Positions 43,421 through 52,494 of a DNA stretch of 64,000 bases are shown here, one piece after another. Under the pieces are notes generated by a model. It did not search any database. It was not told the origin of the DNA and saw nothing but the letters and a program-made list of their open reading frames with translations. The translations under genes and the position numbers were made by a program. Numbering within the stretch: the stretch's first letter is position 1; each line of letters begins with the position of its first letter. Source of the DNA: Verrucomicrobiota bacterium. GTDB taxonomy: Bacteria > Chlamydiota > Chlamydiia > Chlamydiales > Rhabdochlamydiaceae. The stretch is taken from assembly GCA_018240015.1 (NCBI GenBank), contig JAFEGJ010000001.1:240250-304249 (forward strand), in the 5' to 3' direction.

Positions 43421-46079
43421 ACAGCGCTCCTCCTATTTTTTGTTTGAGATACCGCTCCATGGCATTGGCATAGATCGATGCTTGGAAAAAATAATCGCCA
43501 TTTTCCATCTCGGCTTCAAGACTGGGCGTGGAATAATCGGCGAGCCAATTTGTTTTCCAATCGACGATGTAGTACTTCCCTTCCCGTTCAAAGCATAGAT
43601 CGATAAATCCTTTCATGACGCCCCCCATATGAGGGAAGAGAAACTCCATTTCCGTGATGCGTGGAGCTTTTTCCAAGCCTAGGAGTTCGGGAAGGGCGAG
43701 CGTCTTTTCAACGAGTGTGACGATCTCTTTTTCCCAAGGCTCTAGGGGAGTTCCTCCGATTTCAGCTCGGACGAGGTCGTGTACTGGCCGGGTAAAAATT
43801 TGCTCGAAAATCTTGTGCATGATGACGCCGGTTTCAGGGCCAGCAGGCAGGATATTTTCGGGGATCTCTTTGCTGGATGGCTTTTTTTGTGAGAGTGCTG
43901 AGAAAGAAAAAAGGTAAGAGGGCGCTGAGATTTGGGAGCGCGGGAGCTCGAATTTTGTTTCTGCGCGCGCTGGCCAGGGCGATAAATTAAATTCCATTTT
44001 CGCAAGATGGACATGGGAGTAGCGGTTTATGTCTGGACTCGTTTTTTTCCAAAACTGTTCGATCGGAGAATCGCCGTCACACGAAAGAGGAAGAGGAACA
44101 TAGAGGCGAGATTTGGCGCGCGTCATCGCCACATAGAGCTGCCGCATCTTTTCAGCTTCGATCTCTTCAGAATCTTCTTGCCGCGCGGCATTAGAGGCAG
44201 CAAGTCCCAAAGCAAAGACAGTGTCAAATTCAAGGCCTTTGCTTGCGTGGATCGTCAAAATCTGCACACCCGAGCACTGACTGGAGAGTCTTTCTTCGAG
44301 GCCCATTTTGGAAAAGAGATCTAGCATCGGAAGAAGCTGCGCGCTGTCAGGTTGTTTGCCCAGTTTCTCGGCGATGACATCGAGCGTCTCGTCTTTTCCT
44401 AAAAAAGGCGCGTAGAAAGCAGCAAAACCAATAGTTAGAAGATCTTTGTGGAGCGTAAAGAACGATTCGCGAGTGAGGCCATCTGCAAAGGGACCCAGCA
44501 GCGCCTTTTTAACAGCATTGAGATCATGAGGACTTAAGGTCGCCTCCAAGAAATCGCGCAGGAGGGGGATCATCGTGAGCTCTTCTTTCCGTTGCTGCGA
44601 GGAGGGGATGTTCCATTTATTTAAAAATTGCTGCACGCGCCGCGCTTGGAACCGGTCTTTGACGAGGATGGCAATATGCTCGAGGGGTCTTTGCAAGCGA
44701 GTGATCTCATGGACGACAAAGGAAAAATATTCGTTTTCTTCATAGCCGATCAAAAATTGGAGATGGCCATCGCCTTCTTTGGCTGCCTTCGAGGCAGGAA
44801 TAGAAAGTGTTTGGTTCCATTTAGGAAGAGACATCCATTCTTTTCCGGCAAAGAGGTCGTTGAGGCTAGCCACAAGACCTTGCTCAGAGCGGTAATTGGT
44901 GTCGAGGAAGGCGTGGGCCTGGGCACCCATTTTTTTTCCGGCTTCGAGAAACGTATAGACATCGGCCTTGCGAAAGGCATAGATCGATTGTTTGGGATCG
45001 CCCACCAAATAAAAGGCCTCGAGGGGCGCCTGGCTAAAAAGCGTATCAAAAATCTCCCACTGGATCGGATCGGTATCTTGAAACTCGTCGATAATCACAG
45101 CGCGGTAGCGTTTTTGTACCTGCGCTAAAAACGAAGGGGTTTTGAGCGCTTCTTGCACGCGGAGCAATAAATCATCGGGAGAAATAACTTCTTTTTCGCG
45201 TCGGTAGGTGTCGAAGTCGGAGGCGAGGCGGCGCTGCAATTTTCGATAGTAACTCGCTTCGTCGATGAGGGGAAAGAGGGTATCGTGTAGCTGCTCGAGT
45301 CCGGCGATGGGAACCCCTTTTACTTTGCAGTTCGAGGCTGTGGTGTGCTTCAAAAACGATTGTCGGAAGCGAAGAAGGCTATCTAGCTCTGCTGAAGTAG
45401 CCTCTTTTTTTTGCACGATGACATCGATTAGACGCGCCTGCTCTTCATAATCGGGGTCGATGATCCGCTTATAATTTTTTGCAGCCTGGGCAAACGCTTC
45501 TGCCACAGAGAAAGGAGAGATGTTTTGAAGTGCGGCGTTGAAGACTTTCAGTGTGGCGTTAAAGTCGCGGAGCTCTAAAGGCTCTGATTTGAGAGTAGTT
45601 TGTCGCAATGCATCAAGATCTTGACGGGCAGAGCGGAGAAGACTCTCCATTTGGCTGGTGGAGTATTTGCCTGAAGCAAAGATCTGCTCCAAAAATAGAT
45701 CAAAGGCTTCTTTTTCTTCTTCCGGCGTCCACTGACTCAGCTCAAAACCAGCGCCGGCTTCAAAAGCCATTTCGGAGAGAATTCTTTGGCAAAATCCGTG
45801 GATCGTAAAAATCTGCGCCTCATCGAACTGCAGAAGAGCTTTTTGAATTTTCTTCTCCGATCTTTTTTCGAGCGCTGCGCGGATGCGCATTTTGAGCTCG
45901 CGCGTGGCGGCCCGTGTGAAGGTGACGACCAAAATCTCAGAGAGTTCGACGTTTGTTTCGAGAAGAAGTCGGACAAAAAGATGCTCGATCGCAAATGTTT
46001 TGCCAGTTCCCGCCGACGCTTCTAAAAACCGTTTGCCCAGGATCGACGTTGCGGGATCTAAAATGTCAAATCTCGTCAT
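43374..46079 (-). CDS. recB: Exodeoxyribonuclease V beta chain RecB
   Basis: A 901-aa SF1A helicase-nuclease. Motif I is LEASAGTGKTFAIEHLFVRL, Ia VVTFTRAATRELKMRIR, II AVIIDEFQDTDPIQWEIF, III YLVGDPKQSIYAFRKAD and V ILTIHASKGLEFDTVFALGL. The C-terminal nuclease has GFIDLCFEREGKYYIVDWKT with the metal-binding D and D-x-K. It is compact compared with E. coli RecB (1180 aa). It repairs double-strand ends together with RecC and RecD. It overlaps recC by 14 bases. CT639 is the counterpart (recalled). Confidence 0.95.
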   Translation of the reverse strand: MTRFDILDPATSILGKRFLEASAGTGKTFAIEHLFVRLLLETNVELSEILVVTFTRAATRELKMRIRAALEKRSEKKIQKALLQFDEAQIFTIHGFCQRILSEMAFEAGAGFELSQWTPEEEKEAFDLFLEQIFASGKYSTSQMESLLRSARQDLDALRQTTLKSEPLELRDFNATLKVFNAALQNISPFSVAEAFAQAAKNYKRIIDPDYEEQARLIDVIVQKKEATSAELDSLLRFRQSFLKHTTASNCKVKGVPIAGLEQLHDTLFPLIDEASYYRKLQRRLASDFDTYRREKEVISPDDLLLRVQEALKTPSFLAQVQKRYRAVIIDEFQDTDPIQWEIFDTLFSQAPLEAFYLVGDPKQSIYAFRKADVYTFLEAGKKMGAQAHAFLDTNYRSEQGLVASLNDLFAGKEWMSLPKWNQTLSIPASKAAKEGDGHLQFLIGYEENEYFSFVVHEITRLQRPLEHIAILVKDRFQARRVQQFLNKWNIPSSQQRKEELTMIPLLRDFLEATLSPHDLNAVKKALLGPFADGLTRESFFTLHKDLLTIGFAAFYAPFLGKDETLDVIAEKLGKQPDSAQLLPMLDLFSKMGLEERLSSQCSGVQILTIHASKGLEFDTVFALGLAASNAARQEDSEEIEAEKMRQLYVAMTRAKSRLYVPLPLSCDGDSPIEQFWKKTSPDINRYSHVHLAKMEFNLSPWPARAETKFELPRSQISAPSYLFSFSALSQKKPSSKEIPENILPAGPETGVIMHKIFEQIFTRPVHDLVRAEIGGTPLEPWEKEIVTLVEKTLALPELLGLEKAPRITEMEFLFPHMGGVMKGFIDLCFEREGKYYIVDWKTNWLADYSTPSLEAEMENGDYFFQASIYANAMERYLKQKIGGALYVFVRGPAVYSFEPR

Positions 46080-48723
46080 GCATCACCTCCCTCAGTAGAG
46101 GTCTCCACTCATCAATGGCCGGCTCCGCAAAATGATCGAGGAACCAATCGCTTACCGGATCCTCGGGAAGCTTCGGATCTTCACCTCCCAAGATACGCTG
46201 AGCGATGGAAGGGAGCAGAGGTGAGGGTTTTTGCAGCGCCTGGATATAATAGTCGAGATATTTTCTCAGCGCGCTGGAGGGATCGGCAACTGCTGGCGCT
46301 ACTTTGCTTCCATCCTTTGTAAAGAGGATCTGCTTCGGAATATCGAGCGGCAAATGGTGCAAGATTAAAAGGAGAGGCCAGGCTTTGAGTAGATCAGGAT
46401 AGGTGTGGCTGCCAGAAAAGAGTAGGCCTTCTTTACTTACGTCGGATATTTTGCCGACGATTTTTACATTGCCGATTTCTAGAGCGGGGATAATCCAATC
46501 TCCCGACTTTTTGATCACTTCGTCGCATCCTTCTCTTAAGTCGACAGAGAAAATTTCCTCAATGCCCCAAGTCTTTAGCATCTTTTGGAACTCTTCGACT
46601 TCCTCCGTCACTTTGCGAGCGCTCACTTCTTGAAAAGGAGGCAAGGGCAATTTCCCTCGGCGCTGCATATGTTGGACAATATCGGAAATATTTGTGTGCA
46701 AAGAGTCTTTGCGCGCTTTGGCCAGATCAAAAAAGGAGACGAGAGAAGGCAGCGTCTTGTCGAAATAAATTCCGAGCGTGCGCTGCAGATAAAATTCGAT
46801 CGGGTGGCGCGCGAGCAGTTTTAAATGGCGGATGTCGATCGTGAGATCTTCTGCGGGAAGAGAAACGGGAAGGTCTCTCTTTGCTCTTTTTGGAGGAGCT
46901 GCTCGGGGGACATGTTTCGTGATAGATATTTGGGGAAGCATTTTAAGAAGCTCAGCCAGGGGAGTAGAGGGTGGAACTTCTTTGCCATCGTCGGCATCGA
47001 CGGATCCATAAGTAAAGATGATCTTGTCCTTAGCGGTGAGAAGAAGCTGGAGCAAAAAGTGTCTATCTTCATCGCTTTTACTGGGTCTAAATGATGCGCC
47101 CATGAGCGCGAGCGAACTTTTTCTTTCTTTGCGCGGAAAACTACCTTCTTCCATGCCCATCACAAAGACGACAGAAGGGGGAAGGATGGGACCAATGGAG
47201 GCAAAGCGGACAGCGCTGAGGTGCGATGTTTGAAAATCGCCGGCTTTTCGTGTGAGCATACTCTTAAGCACTCGGTCCATACTTGTCCAAGACAAAAGAC
47301 CAGCCTCCCATTTGGCCGCCTGGCGCAAATAAGCAAGCACGGGTTCATCTTCTCTCTCGATGAAGAAAAACGTAGAGACCATCTCCTGCAAAAATACCAT
47401 CCACTGTGAAACCGTTTGAGAAGTATTGTCGATGAGCGGTCTTAAATGTTTTTCAAGAAGAGCGGTGATGCTTTGCCACTTCGAGAGAAGCTCGAGATCT
47501 TCCATGTGGAGTGGGCTTTCTTCGATGTCGAAGATGCCACTGAGCGCCTCTCTAAAAAAATCAGGCCATAAAAGTCTGATCTCTTTTGTCCAGGATACGA
47601 TTTTTTCAACTTCTTCCTCTTCGAGACCAAACTTTTGCAGGAAGGGCGTGCAGGATAAAAGCGATGCAATGCTAGTGGGAGCGAATTTATGTTCCACGAT
47701 GTGAAGAAGAGCACGGAGGCCCGCTACGACACTGCTACCCATGTCGAGAGGAAGACCCTCTATGGCATAATCGCATCTGCCCGCAAAAACCATGTGAATG
47801 TGGGCTGCATACTGCGCAATATCGGGAGCGAGTACTAAGATTTCTTGTTCGGGGATTTTGAGCTGAGAAATTCTCTCCAATACAATCTCGACTTCGCGTC
47901 TTTTACTTGTTGCCGCATGCACTTCGATACCGCCTTGTGGTTCTTGCGGCAAGGATGTTAAATGGAGAAGACTCTTTTGCACCTCTGCCAAAAGAGATTT
48001 TTTCTTGGGCGCTACGTAGCGCGCAGAAGCGGGCTCAGAAAACGATTTTTCAAATTCCCGCGCGACTTTGCCAAAATGGGTGAGGAGTGGATGCTGCGCC
48101 TGAAAATAATCTTCCAGGTGCGGCAAAAACAATTGCTCTTTGGGAGAGAGCACATCTCCCCAATAATGTTTGGAGGGAGATAGTGCAAACAGCGCGGCGG
48201 CTTGCTTTTCAAAGAACTTTTTAAATCTCGGAGGCAAATACGAGGGATGGAATAAAAACAAAGGATCGACAGCCGGCTTTTCTATGACAGCTGGCCACAC
48301 TTTTTCCCACAGCTCTTTTTGCCATCCCTCAAGCTTGACCTCGTAGGCAAAATATCTCAAAAATAACTCGGCGAGATGATCGCAGAGCGACTGGTAGCGC
48401 GGCCCACTGATATCTACCAAAAAATCCTTAAGCTCTGGATCTTCTATGGTTAAAAGACAATTTTCAATCTTGAGCGATAGCTCCATGGCGCACGGGAGGC
48501 CCACGAAAAATTCAGAAAGAGCCTGGGGCATCTGCAGAAAACGGACCGCGCATACAGCGCTGAGCTCGGGATCGTGCGCCCACCGCATCTGCAAGGAATG
48601 TTTCACCAAGTCACTCGGCACGATCACTGTGCGGCGTGTGAGGGGCGGCAGGCCCGCACGAAATAAAATATCGCGTAAACTACCTGCCAAAACATCAATA
48701 GAGTTACTGAAAAAGAGCTTCAT
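46066..48723 (-). CDS. recC: Exodeoxyribonuclease V gamma chain RecC
   Basis: 885 aa from ATG 48723. The frame is open to 48858, but the extension would run through the ygeD promoter and start. The protein begins MKLFFSNSIDVLAGSLRDIL, as RecC does, and contains VIVPSDLVKHSLQMRWA, ILVLAPDIAQYAAHI and VVFVMGMEEGSFPRKER typical of the inactive helicase-like RecC. The C-terminal nuclease-like fold lacks catalytic residues. It recognises Chi and holds the split strands. It is the first gene of recC-recB-recD-dacB. Confidence 0.92.
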   Translation of the reverse strand: MKLFFSNSIDVLAGSLRDILFRAGLPPLTRRTVIVPSDLVKHSLQMRWAHDPELSAVCAVRFLQMPQALSEFFVGLPCAMELSLKIENCLLTIEDPELKDFLVDISGPRYQSLCDHLAELFLRYFAYEVKLEGWQKELWEKVWPAVIEKPAVDPLFLFHPSYLPPRFKKFFEKQAAALFALSPSKHYWGDVLSPKEQLFLPHLEDYFQAQHPLLTHFGKVAREFEKSFSEPASARYVAPKKKSLLAEVQKSLLHLTSLPQEPQGGIEVHAATSKRREVEIVLERISQLKIPEQEILVLAPDIAQYAAHIHMVFAGRCDYAIEGLPLDMGSSVVAGLRALLHIVEHKFAPTSIASLLSCTPFLQKFGLEEEEVEKIVSWTKEIRLLWPDFFREALSGIFDIEESPLHMEDLELLSKWQSITALLEKHLRPLIDNTSQTVSQWMVFLQEMVSTFFFIEREDEPVLAYLRQAAKWEAGLLSWTSMDRVLKSMLTRKAGDFQTSHLSAVRFASIGPILPPSVVFVMGMEEGSFPRKERKSSLALMGASFRPSKSDEDRHFLLQLLLTAKDKIIFTYGSVDADDGKEVPPSTPLAELLKMLPQISITKHVPRAAPPKRAKRDLPVSLPAEDLTIDIRHLKLLARHPIEFYLQRTLGIYFDKTLPSLVSFFDLAKARKDSLHTNISDIVQHMQRRGKLPLPPFQEVSARKVTEEVEEFQKMLKTWGIEEIFSVDLREGCDEVIKKSGDWIIPALEIGNVKIVGKISDVSKEGLLFSGSHTYPDLLKAWPLLLILHHLPLDIPKQILFTKDGSKVAPAVADPSSALRKYLDYYIQALQKPSPLLPSIAQRILGGEDPKLPEDPVSDWFLDHFAEPAIDEWRPLLREVMHDEI

Positions 48724-48747
48724 GAGTAGAATGCGGATTATATCATC

Positions 48748-50475
48748 ATGAAGAATATTGGGAGATCTATCTTTGCTTCGCTTCGCCGCTTTTTTTCGAA
48801 GCTTCCGGGCTTTTCGAAGATGGATACCCATTCCATTTATTTTCTCAACGGAGCGCAATTCACGGGCGTTCTCAATGATAATATTTTTAAATTGGTCATC
48901 GCGTATTTACTCATCGAAGCTCAAGGACAGCGAAGCGCCAGTGCTATTATGTCGACAGCGGGTGCCATCTTCGTCATCCCCTTTCTTCTTTTTTCTCCAG
49001 CCGCGGGTGTTTTAGCCGACCGGTTCAGCAAGCAAAGACTTCTCGTCGGCATGAAGTTCGCCGAGATGATCATCATGCTGCTGGCCATGGTGGCTTTTGC
49101 TTTCAAAAGCGCTTGGGGATGTTATTCTCTACTCTTTCTCTTATCGACACATAGCGCCATCTTTGGGCCCTCCAAATATGCCATCATTTCTCAGCTTGTT
49201 CCACCCGATCGTGTTTCCAGGGCCAATGGAATCATCACGTCCTTTACTTACCTTGGCATGATCTTAGGAACTTTTTTAGCTTCGTTTCTCACCGATCTGA
49301 CCAATCGAAACTTTGTGATCGTTGCACTCTGCTGCTTCTTCATCGCAGCCACTGGATTTATTAGTACGTTTGGGATCCGTCATACCCCCGCGCAAGGAAG
49401 CCAAAAAAAGATCCACTCTTTCTTCATCAAAGAAATTTGGAATACGCTCGTCTTTTGTAAAGGACGCACGCATCTTTTGCTCGCCATTACAGGCTCTGCT
49501 TATTTCCTCTGCATCGGCGCCTTTACCCAGCTCAACATCATTCCTTTTGCCATCGAATCGCTGCACCTGAGCGAAGTCGCAGGGGGATATCTTTTTCTCT
49601 CGACTGCGATCGGAATTGCCATTGGAGCATATATTGCCGGAAAAGCCTCCAAACTCCGCATCGAACTCGGCCTTTCCTGTTTAGCAGGCATCGCTATCTC
49701 CATCCTTCTTTTGCTCATGGCCCCCTTTGCTGATGATCTCTTTACGGTCATATCTCTTCTCATTTTCCTCGGCGTCTGCGGAGGTCTTTTCATCGTTCCT
49801 TTCGACACATTTACGCAAGTCTTTAGTCCCGATGAAAAACGAGGCCAAATCATCGCGGCGAGTAATTTCTTGAGCTTTACCGGCGTCCTCATCGCTTCGT
49901 TTGCTCTCTTTTTCTATTCCGAAGTCTTAGCGATCTCCAATGCCGCTGGTTTTACCGTGATGGGAGTGATCACCTTATTTCTTGCTTTTTTCATGATCTC
50001 CCGTCTTTCCGATTACTTTCTCCCCTACATTTCTCGCCTGTTTTTTAAACCGTTCTTCCGTCTCCGTGCCGAAAATTTTGCCCTTCTCGAAGACAATCCC
50101 GACGCCATCTTAATTCTTCAAAAAGCAAGTTGGACCAAAGCTTTGCTACTCCTGAGCATCGCTCCCAAAACGCACCTCCTTCTCCCCAATGGACGCCGTA
50201 CAAGATTCCCCTGGTTCAATTGGGTTTTTTATTCCATCCATCTGGTTCCTTCCGATGAAACTTACAAACCCCTTCTAGAAGCTGCCAAGGAAGTTGTCTC
50301 CGATACAGCCAATCCCTGCATTTTTGTCGATGAAGCTGTCGTGCCTGAAAGTCTCGAATCCCCGTCGTTTCTTGCGAACCTTTTCAAGATCTCGCCCCAT
50401 ACACTTCTCTACGTTGATGTTAATTATGCTGGTCCGGGGACCACGATCTCCTTTTCGAAAAATCCCCATTCCTGA
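48748..50475 (+). CDS. MFS transporter, lysophospholipid transporter (LplT/YgeD)-like
   Basis: A 575-aa protein with about 12 membrane helices in residues 40-440. Family features are NGAQFTGVLNDNIFKLVIAY, GVLADRFSKQRLLVG and FGPSKYAIISQLVPPDRVSR. The last 130 residues are a soluble extension with IAPKTHLLLPNGRRTRFP that reminds of an acyltransferase-type domain but lacks an H-x4-D motif. E. coli LplT flips lysophospholipids inward for reacylation. In C. trachomatis ygeD (CT641) follows recC (CT640) (recalled). It is divergent from recC, with only 24 bases between. Confidence 0.87.
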   Translation: MKNIGRSIFASLRRFFSKLPGFSKMDTHSIYFLNGAQFTGVLNDNIFKLVIAYLLIEAQGQRSASAIMSTAGAIFVIPFLLFSPAAGVLADRFSKQRLLVGMKFAEMIIMLLAMVAFAFKSAWGCYSLLFLLSTHSAIFGPSKYAIISQLVPPDRVSRANGIITSFTYLGMILGTFLASFLTDLTNRNFVIVALCCFFIAATGFISTFGIRHTPAQGSQKKIHSFFIKEIWNTLVFCKGRTHLLLAITGSAYFLCIGAFTQLNIIPFAIESLHLSEVAGGYLFLSTAIGIAIGAYIAGKASKLRIELGLSCLAGIAISILLLLMAPFADDLFTVISLLIFLGVCGGLFIVPFDTFTQVFSPDEKRGQIIAASNFLSFTGVLIASFALFFYSEVLAISNAAGFTVMGVITLFLAFFMISRLSDYFLPYISRLFFKPFFRLRAENFALLEDNPDAILILQKASWTKALLLLSIAPKTHLLLPNGRRTRFPWFNWVFYSIHLVPSDETYKPLLEAAKEVVSDTANPCIFVDEAVVPESLESPSFLANLFKISPHTLLYVDVNYAGPGTTISFSKNPHS

Positions 50476-50487
50476 TAAATCAAAGAA

Positions 50488-50673
50488 ATGAGGCAATTGC
50501 AAAACCCCGATTCACGGCAAAAACGCCCTTTTGAGCCATTTTGCCACTCCAACCCCGAGCCCTACTCTGGCTGCGAGTATGTGCTCAGGGTTGGAGTTTC
50601 AGCCGCATTGCGGCTGGCAAACTGGCTCAAAATCATCGTTTTTCCGCGCATTGGAGTTTTGCGACTACCTCAT
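50488..50673 (-). repeat. 186-bp imperfect palindrome between ygeD-like gene and carbonic anhydrase
   Basis: The ends are inverted repeats: ATGAGG-C-A-A-T-T-GCAAAAC against ATGAGG-T-A-G-T-C-GCAAAAC. CGG-N-AAAAACG and TTTTGAGCCA-N-TTTGCCA follow in both arms, and CTCCAACCC/GGGTTGGAG form the inner stem. A separate perfect mini-hairpin (AGCCGC-ATT-GCGGCT, 50601-50615) is inserted in the right arm. On the minus strand the sequence CAATGCGCGGAAAAACGAT resembles the core of the 22676/63535 pair (CAATGCGCCGAAAAATGAT), so it belongs to the same superfamily. It ends at the base before the carbonic anhydrase ATG. Confidence 0.8.
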
Positions 50674-51300
50674 ATGCACAAATATATTTTAGCCTTTCTT
50701 GCCTGCTTCTCTTTTTTATCCGCAGAAACTGTTCCCGAGAAATCACTGCGCACCCTCATGGAAGGAAATGCCAGGTATTCCTCCGATAAATCTCTCCATC
50801 CGGACAGAACATCGGAGCGCCGTTTAGAAACAGCTCAAAAACAAGAACCCTTTGCTGCGATTGTCGGTTGCTCAGATTCTCGCGTTGCTCCTGAGATTCT
50901 CTTCGATCAAGGTATCGGCGATCTTTTCATCGTGCGCGTCGCGGGTAATGTCGTGGGACCGCTCGAGCTCGACAGCGTCGAATACTCCGTTGTCTATCTT
51001 CACTCTTCCCTAGTTGTTGTCTTAGGGCACGAAAATTGTGGAGCTGTGCAAGCGGCTGTAGATGGAGTCAAAGATAGCGTCGAAGCTGTTATGGAACTTA
51101 TCGAGCCCGCGGTAAAAAAATCGGCTTCAATGAAAGGCAATCGCCTGGAAAACGCCATTAAGACCAACGTTCAGCTCGTTGTGAACCAACTGCGGACCTC
51201 GCCCAAACTCGCCGAGTATATCGATAAAAATCTGCTAAAAGTTGTCGGTGGATACTATAATTTCCATACGGGCAAGGTACAATTACTTCCCGAAAAATAA
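50674..51300 (+). CDS. Periplasmic beta-class carbonic anhydrase
   Basis: 208 aa from ATG 50674. The frame extends upstream to 50488, but that part encodes the palindrome and is not protein-like. Residues 1-17 are a signal peptide (MHKYILAFLACFSFLSAETV). The zinc site is shown by AAIVGCSDSRVAPE (Cys and Asp-Arg pair) and LGHENCGAV (His and Cys). It interconverts CO2 and bicarbonate outside the inner membrane. No ribosome site is visible because the palindrome reaches the start codon, so translation may be restricted by it. Its TAA abuts the stop of the convergent MFS gene. Confidence 0.93.
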   Translation: MHKYILAFLACFSFLSAETVPEKSLRTLMEGNARYSSDKSLHPDRTSERRLETAQKQEPFAAIVGCSDSRVAPEILFDQGIGDLFIVRVAGNVVGPLELDSVEYSVVYLHSSLVVVLGHENCGAVQAAVDGVKDSVEAVMELIEPAVKKSASMKGNRLENAIKTNVQLVVNQLRTSPKLAEYIDKNLLKVVGGYYNFHTGKVQLLPEK

Positions 51301-52494
51301 TCAGACTTTAGCCGCTGCATCGACTCTTTCTCTAACGAGCAACAAAGCTAAACTTGCAGCTGCAAATAGGGCGGCTGCTAACATCGAAAAACTCATCGAA
51401 TAAATCGTCGCAAAGCTGACAACCAGGGCGGGCAAAAATTCGGCGCAGCACTGCAGTGATACGCACACACCCATCGTCTCTCCCTGCTTTTCGCCGCGGT
51501 TGGAGACAAGCGCCATGGAGTTCGTATATCCCACGGCGTAGGCTAGCATTGTGATGAAAGCAAGAATATGGACCCAGGCGATCTTATCGAAAATCGGAAG
51601 CACTGCTGGCAAAATAATCAAAGCGATGAGTCCCCACTTTAGCGCCTTTTCTACCGAGAAATACTTTGCCAGGTGCCTTGTCAGGATCAGATTGCCCAGC
51701 GCTGCTCCGATTCCAAGGTTGGTATAGAGATATCCCACACCGCGCACGTTTGCCGCCAATTTTTCTATGGCAAATGGGCCCATGTACTGCACGAACAAAT
51801 AATTGGAAGAGACGGCTAAAAACAAAACCCAAAAATAGCGCCTAAGAGGATGAGGCCGTATCACGTGGGTGAGGAGCCGAAGTCCCGAAAAAACTGTGAC
51901 GACTTGCTTCGTTTGAGGAAGAATCGATGGAGGAAATGCCCAAAATACGATACCTAAATTGCTAAGAGAAAACACCGCTGCTAAGAAAAAGGGCCCAGCC
52001 GATACCTCAGAAAAAAGGCTCGCAACGAAGGGACCGCATGCAAATCCAATACTAGCGGCAAAAGGAACCAGCGCAAAATTGCGCACTTTTTCTTCGGGAG
52101 AATTCGTCTCTGCAAGCGCAGCAAAGGCCAGCGTCATATTCCCTGCCATGAGACCGCCTAGCAAACGCCCCAGAATGAGTAAGAAAAAAGAGTGAAGCTG
52201 CACGGCAAGCCCGCAGAGAAGCAAAGTAAACACCGTGCCGACCAAAGAGAAAATCAGCAATCTACGGCGACCATAATGATCCGACATTGCCCCAATGACA
52301 GGAGCACCAAAAAATTGTCCCAGAGGAAACGCGGCTATTAGAGCTCCGTAGAGCACATTTTTAACACCCTCAGAAAAGGCAAGATCACTCTCGAAAATAA
52401 GCGCGCTAAAAAGGGGGTAGACGAGTCCGAGATTAAAATAATCAAGAAATAGAGTTAAAAGCAGTGTCCCTAAAACAATGCGATGAGTCGTCAT
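51301..52494 (-). CDS. MFS transporter, TetA/DHA1-like
   Basis: A 397-aa protein with 12 hydrophobic helices. The loop 2-3 motif A is GAMSDHYGRRRLLIF; the fourth and fifth helices contain GRLLGGLMAGNMTLAFAALA and FAASIGFACGPFVASLFSE, as in the DHA1 group with tetracycline and multidrug exporters. The substrate is unknown. It shares one base with the outer-membrane protein gene upstream (TAATG-type junction at 52494), so the two are probably in one operon. Confidence 0.9.
   Translation of the reverse strand: MTTHRIVLGTLLLTLFLDYFNLGLVYPLFSALIFESDLAFSEGVKNVLYGALIAAFPLGQFFGAPVIGAMSDHYGRRRLLIFSLVGTVFTLLLCGLAVQLHSFFLLILGRLLGGLMAGNMTLAFAALAETNSPEEKVRNFALVPFAASIGFACGPFVASLFSEVSAGPFFLAAVFSLSNLGIVFWAFPPSILPQTKQVVTVFSGLRLLTHVIRPHPLRRYFWVLFLAVSSNYLFVQYMGPFAIEKLAANVRGVGYLYTNLGIGAALGNLILTRHLAKYFSVEKALKWGLIALIILPAVLPIFDKIAWVHILAFITMLAYAVGYTNSMALVSNRGEKQGETMGVCVSLQCCAEFLPALVVSFATIYSMSFSMLAAALFAAASLALLLVRERVDAAAKV

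Noticed and set aside
48724-48858. Longer recC start
   Set aside because: It would cross the ygeD-like start and add a Lys/Arg-rich leader unlike RecC; ATG 48723 gives the normal N-terminus.
50488-50673. N-terminal extension of the carbonic anhydrase as coding
   Set aside because: The extension translates the palindrome and precedes a perfect signal peptide start at 50674.
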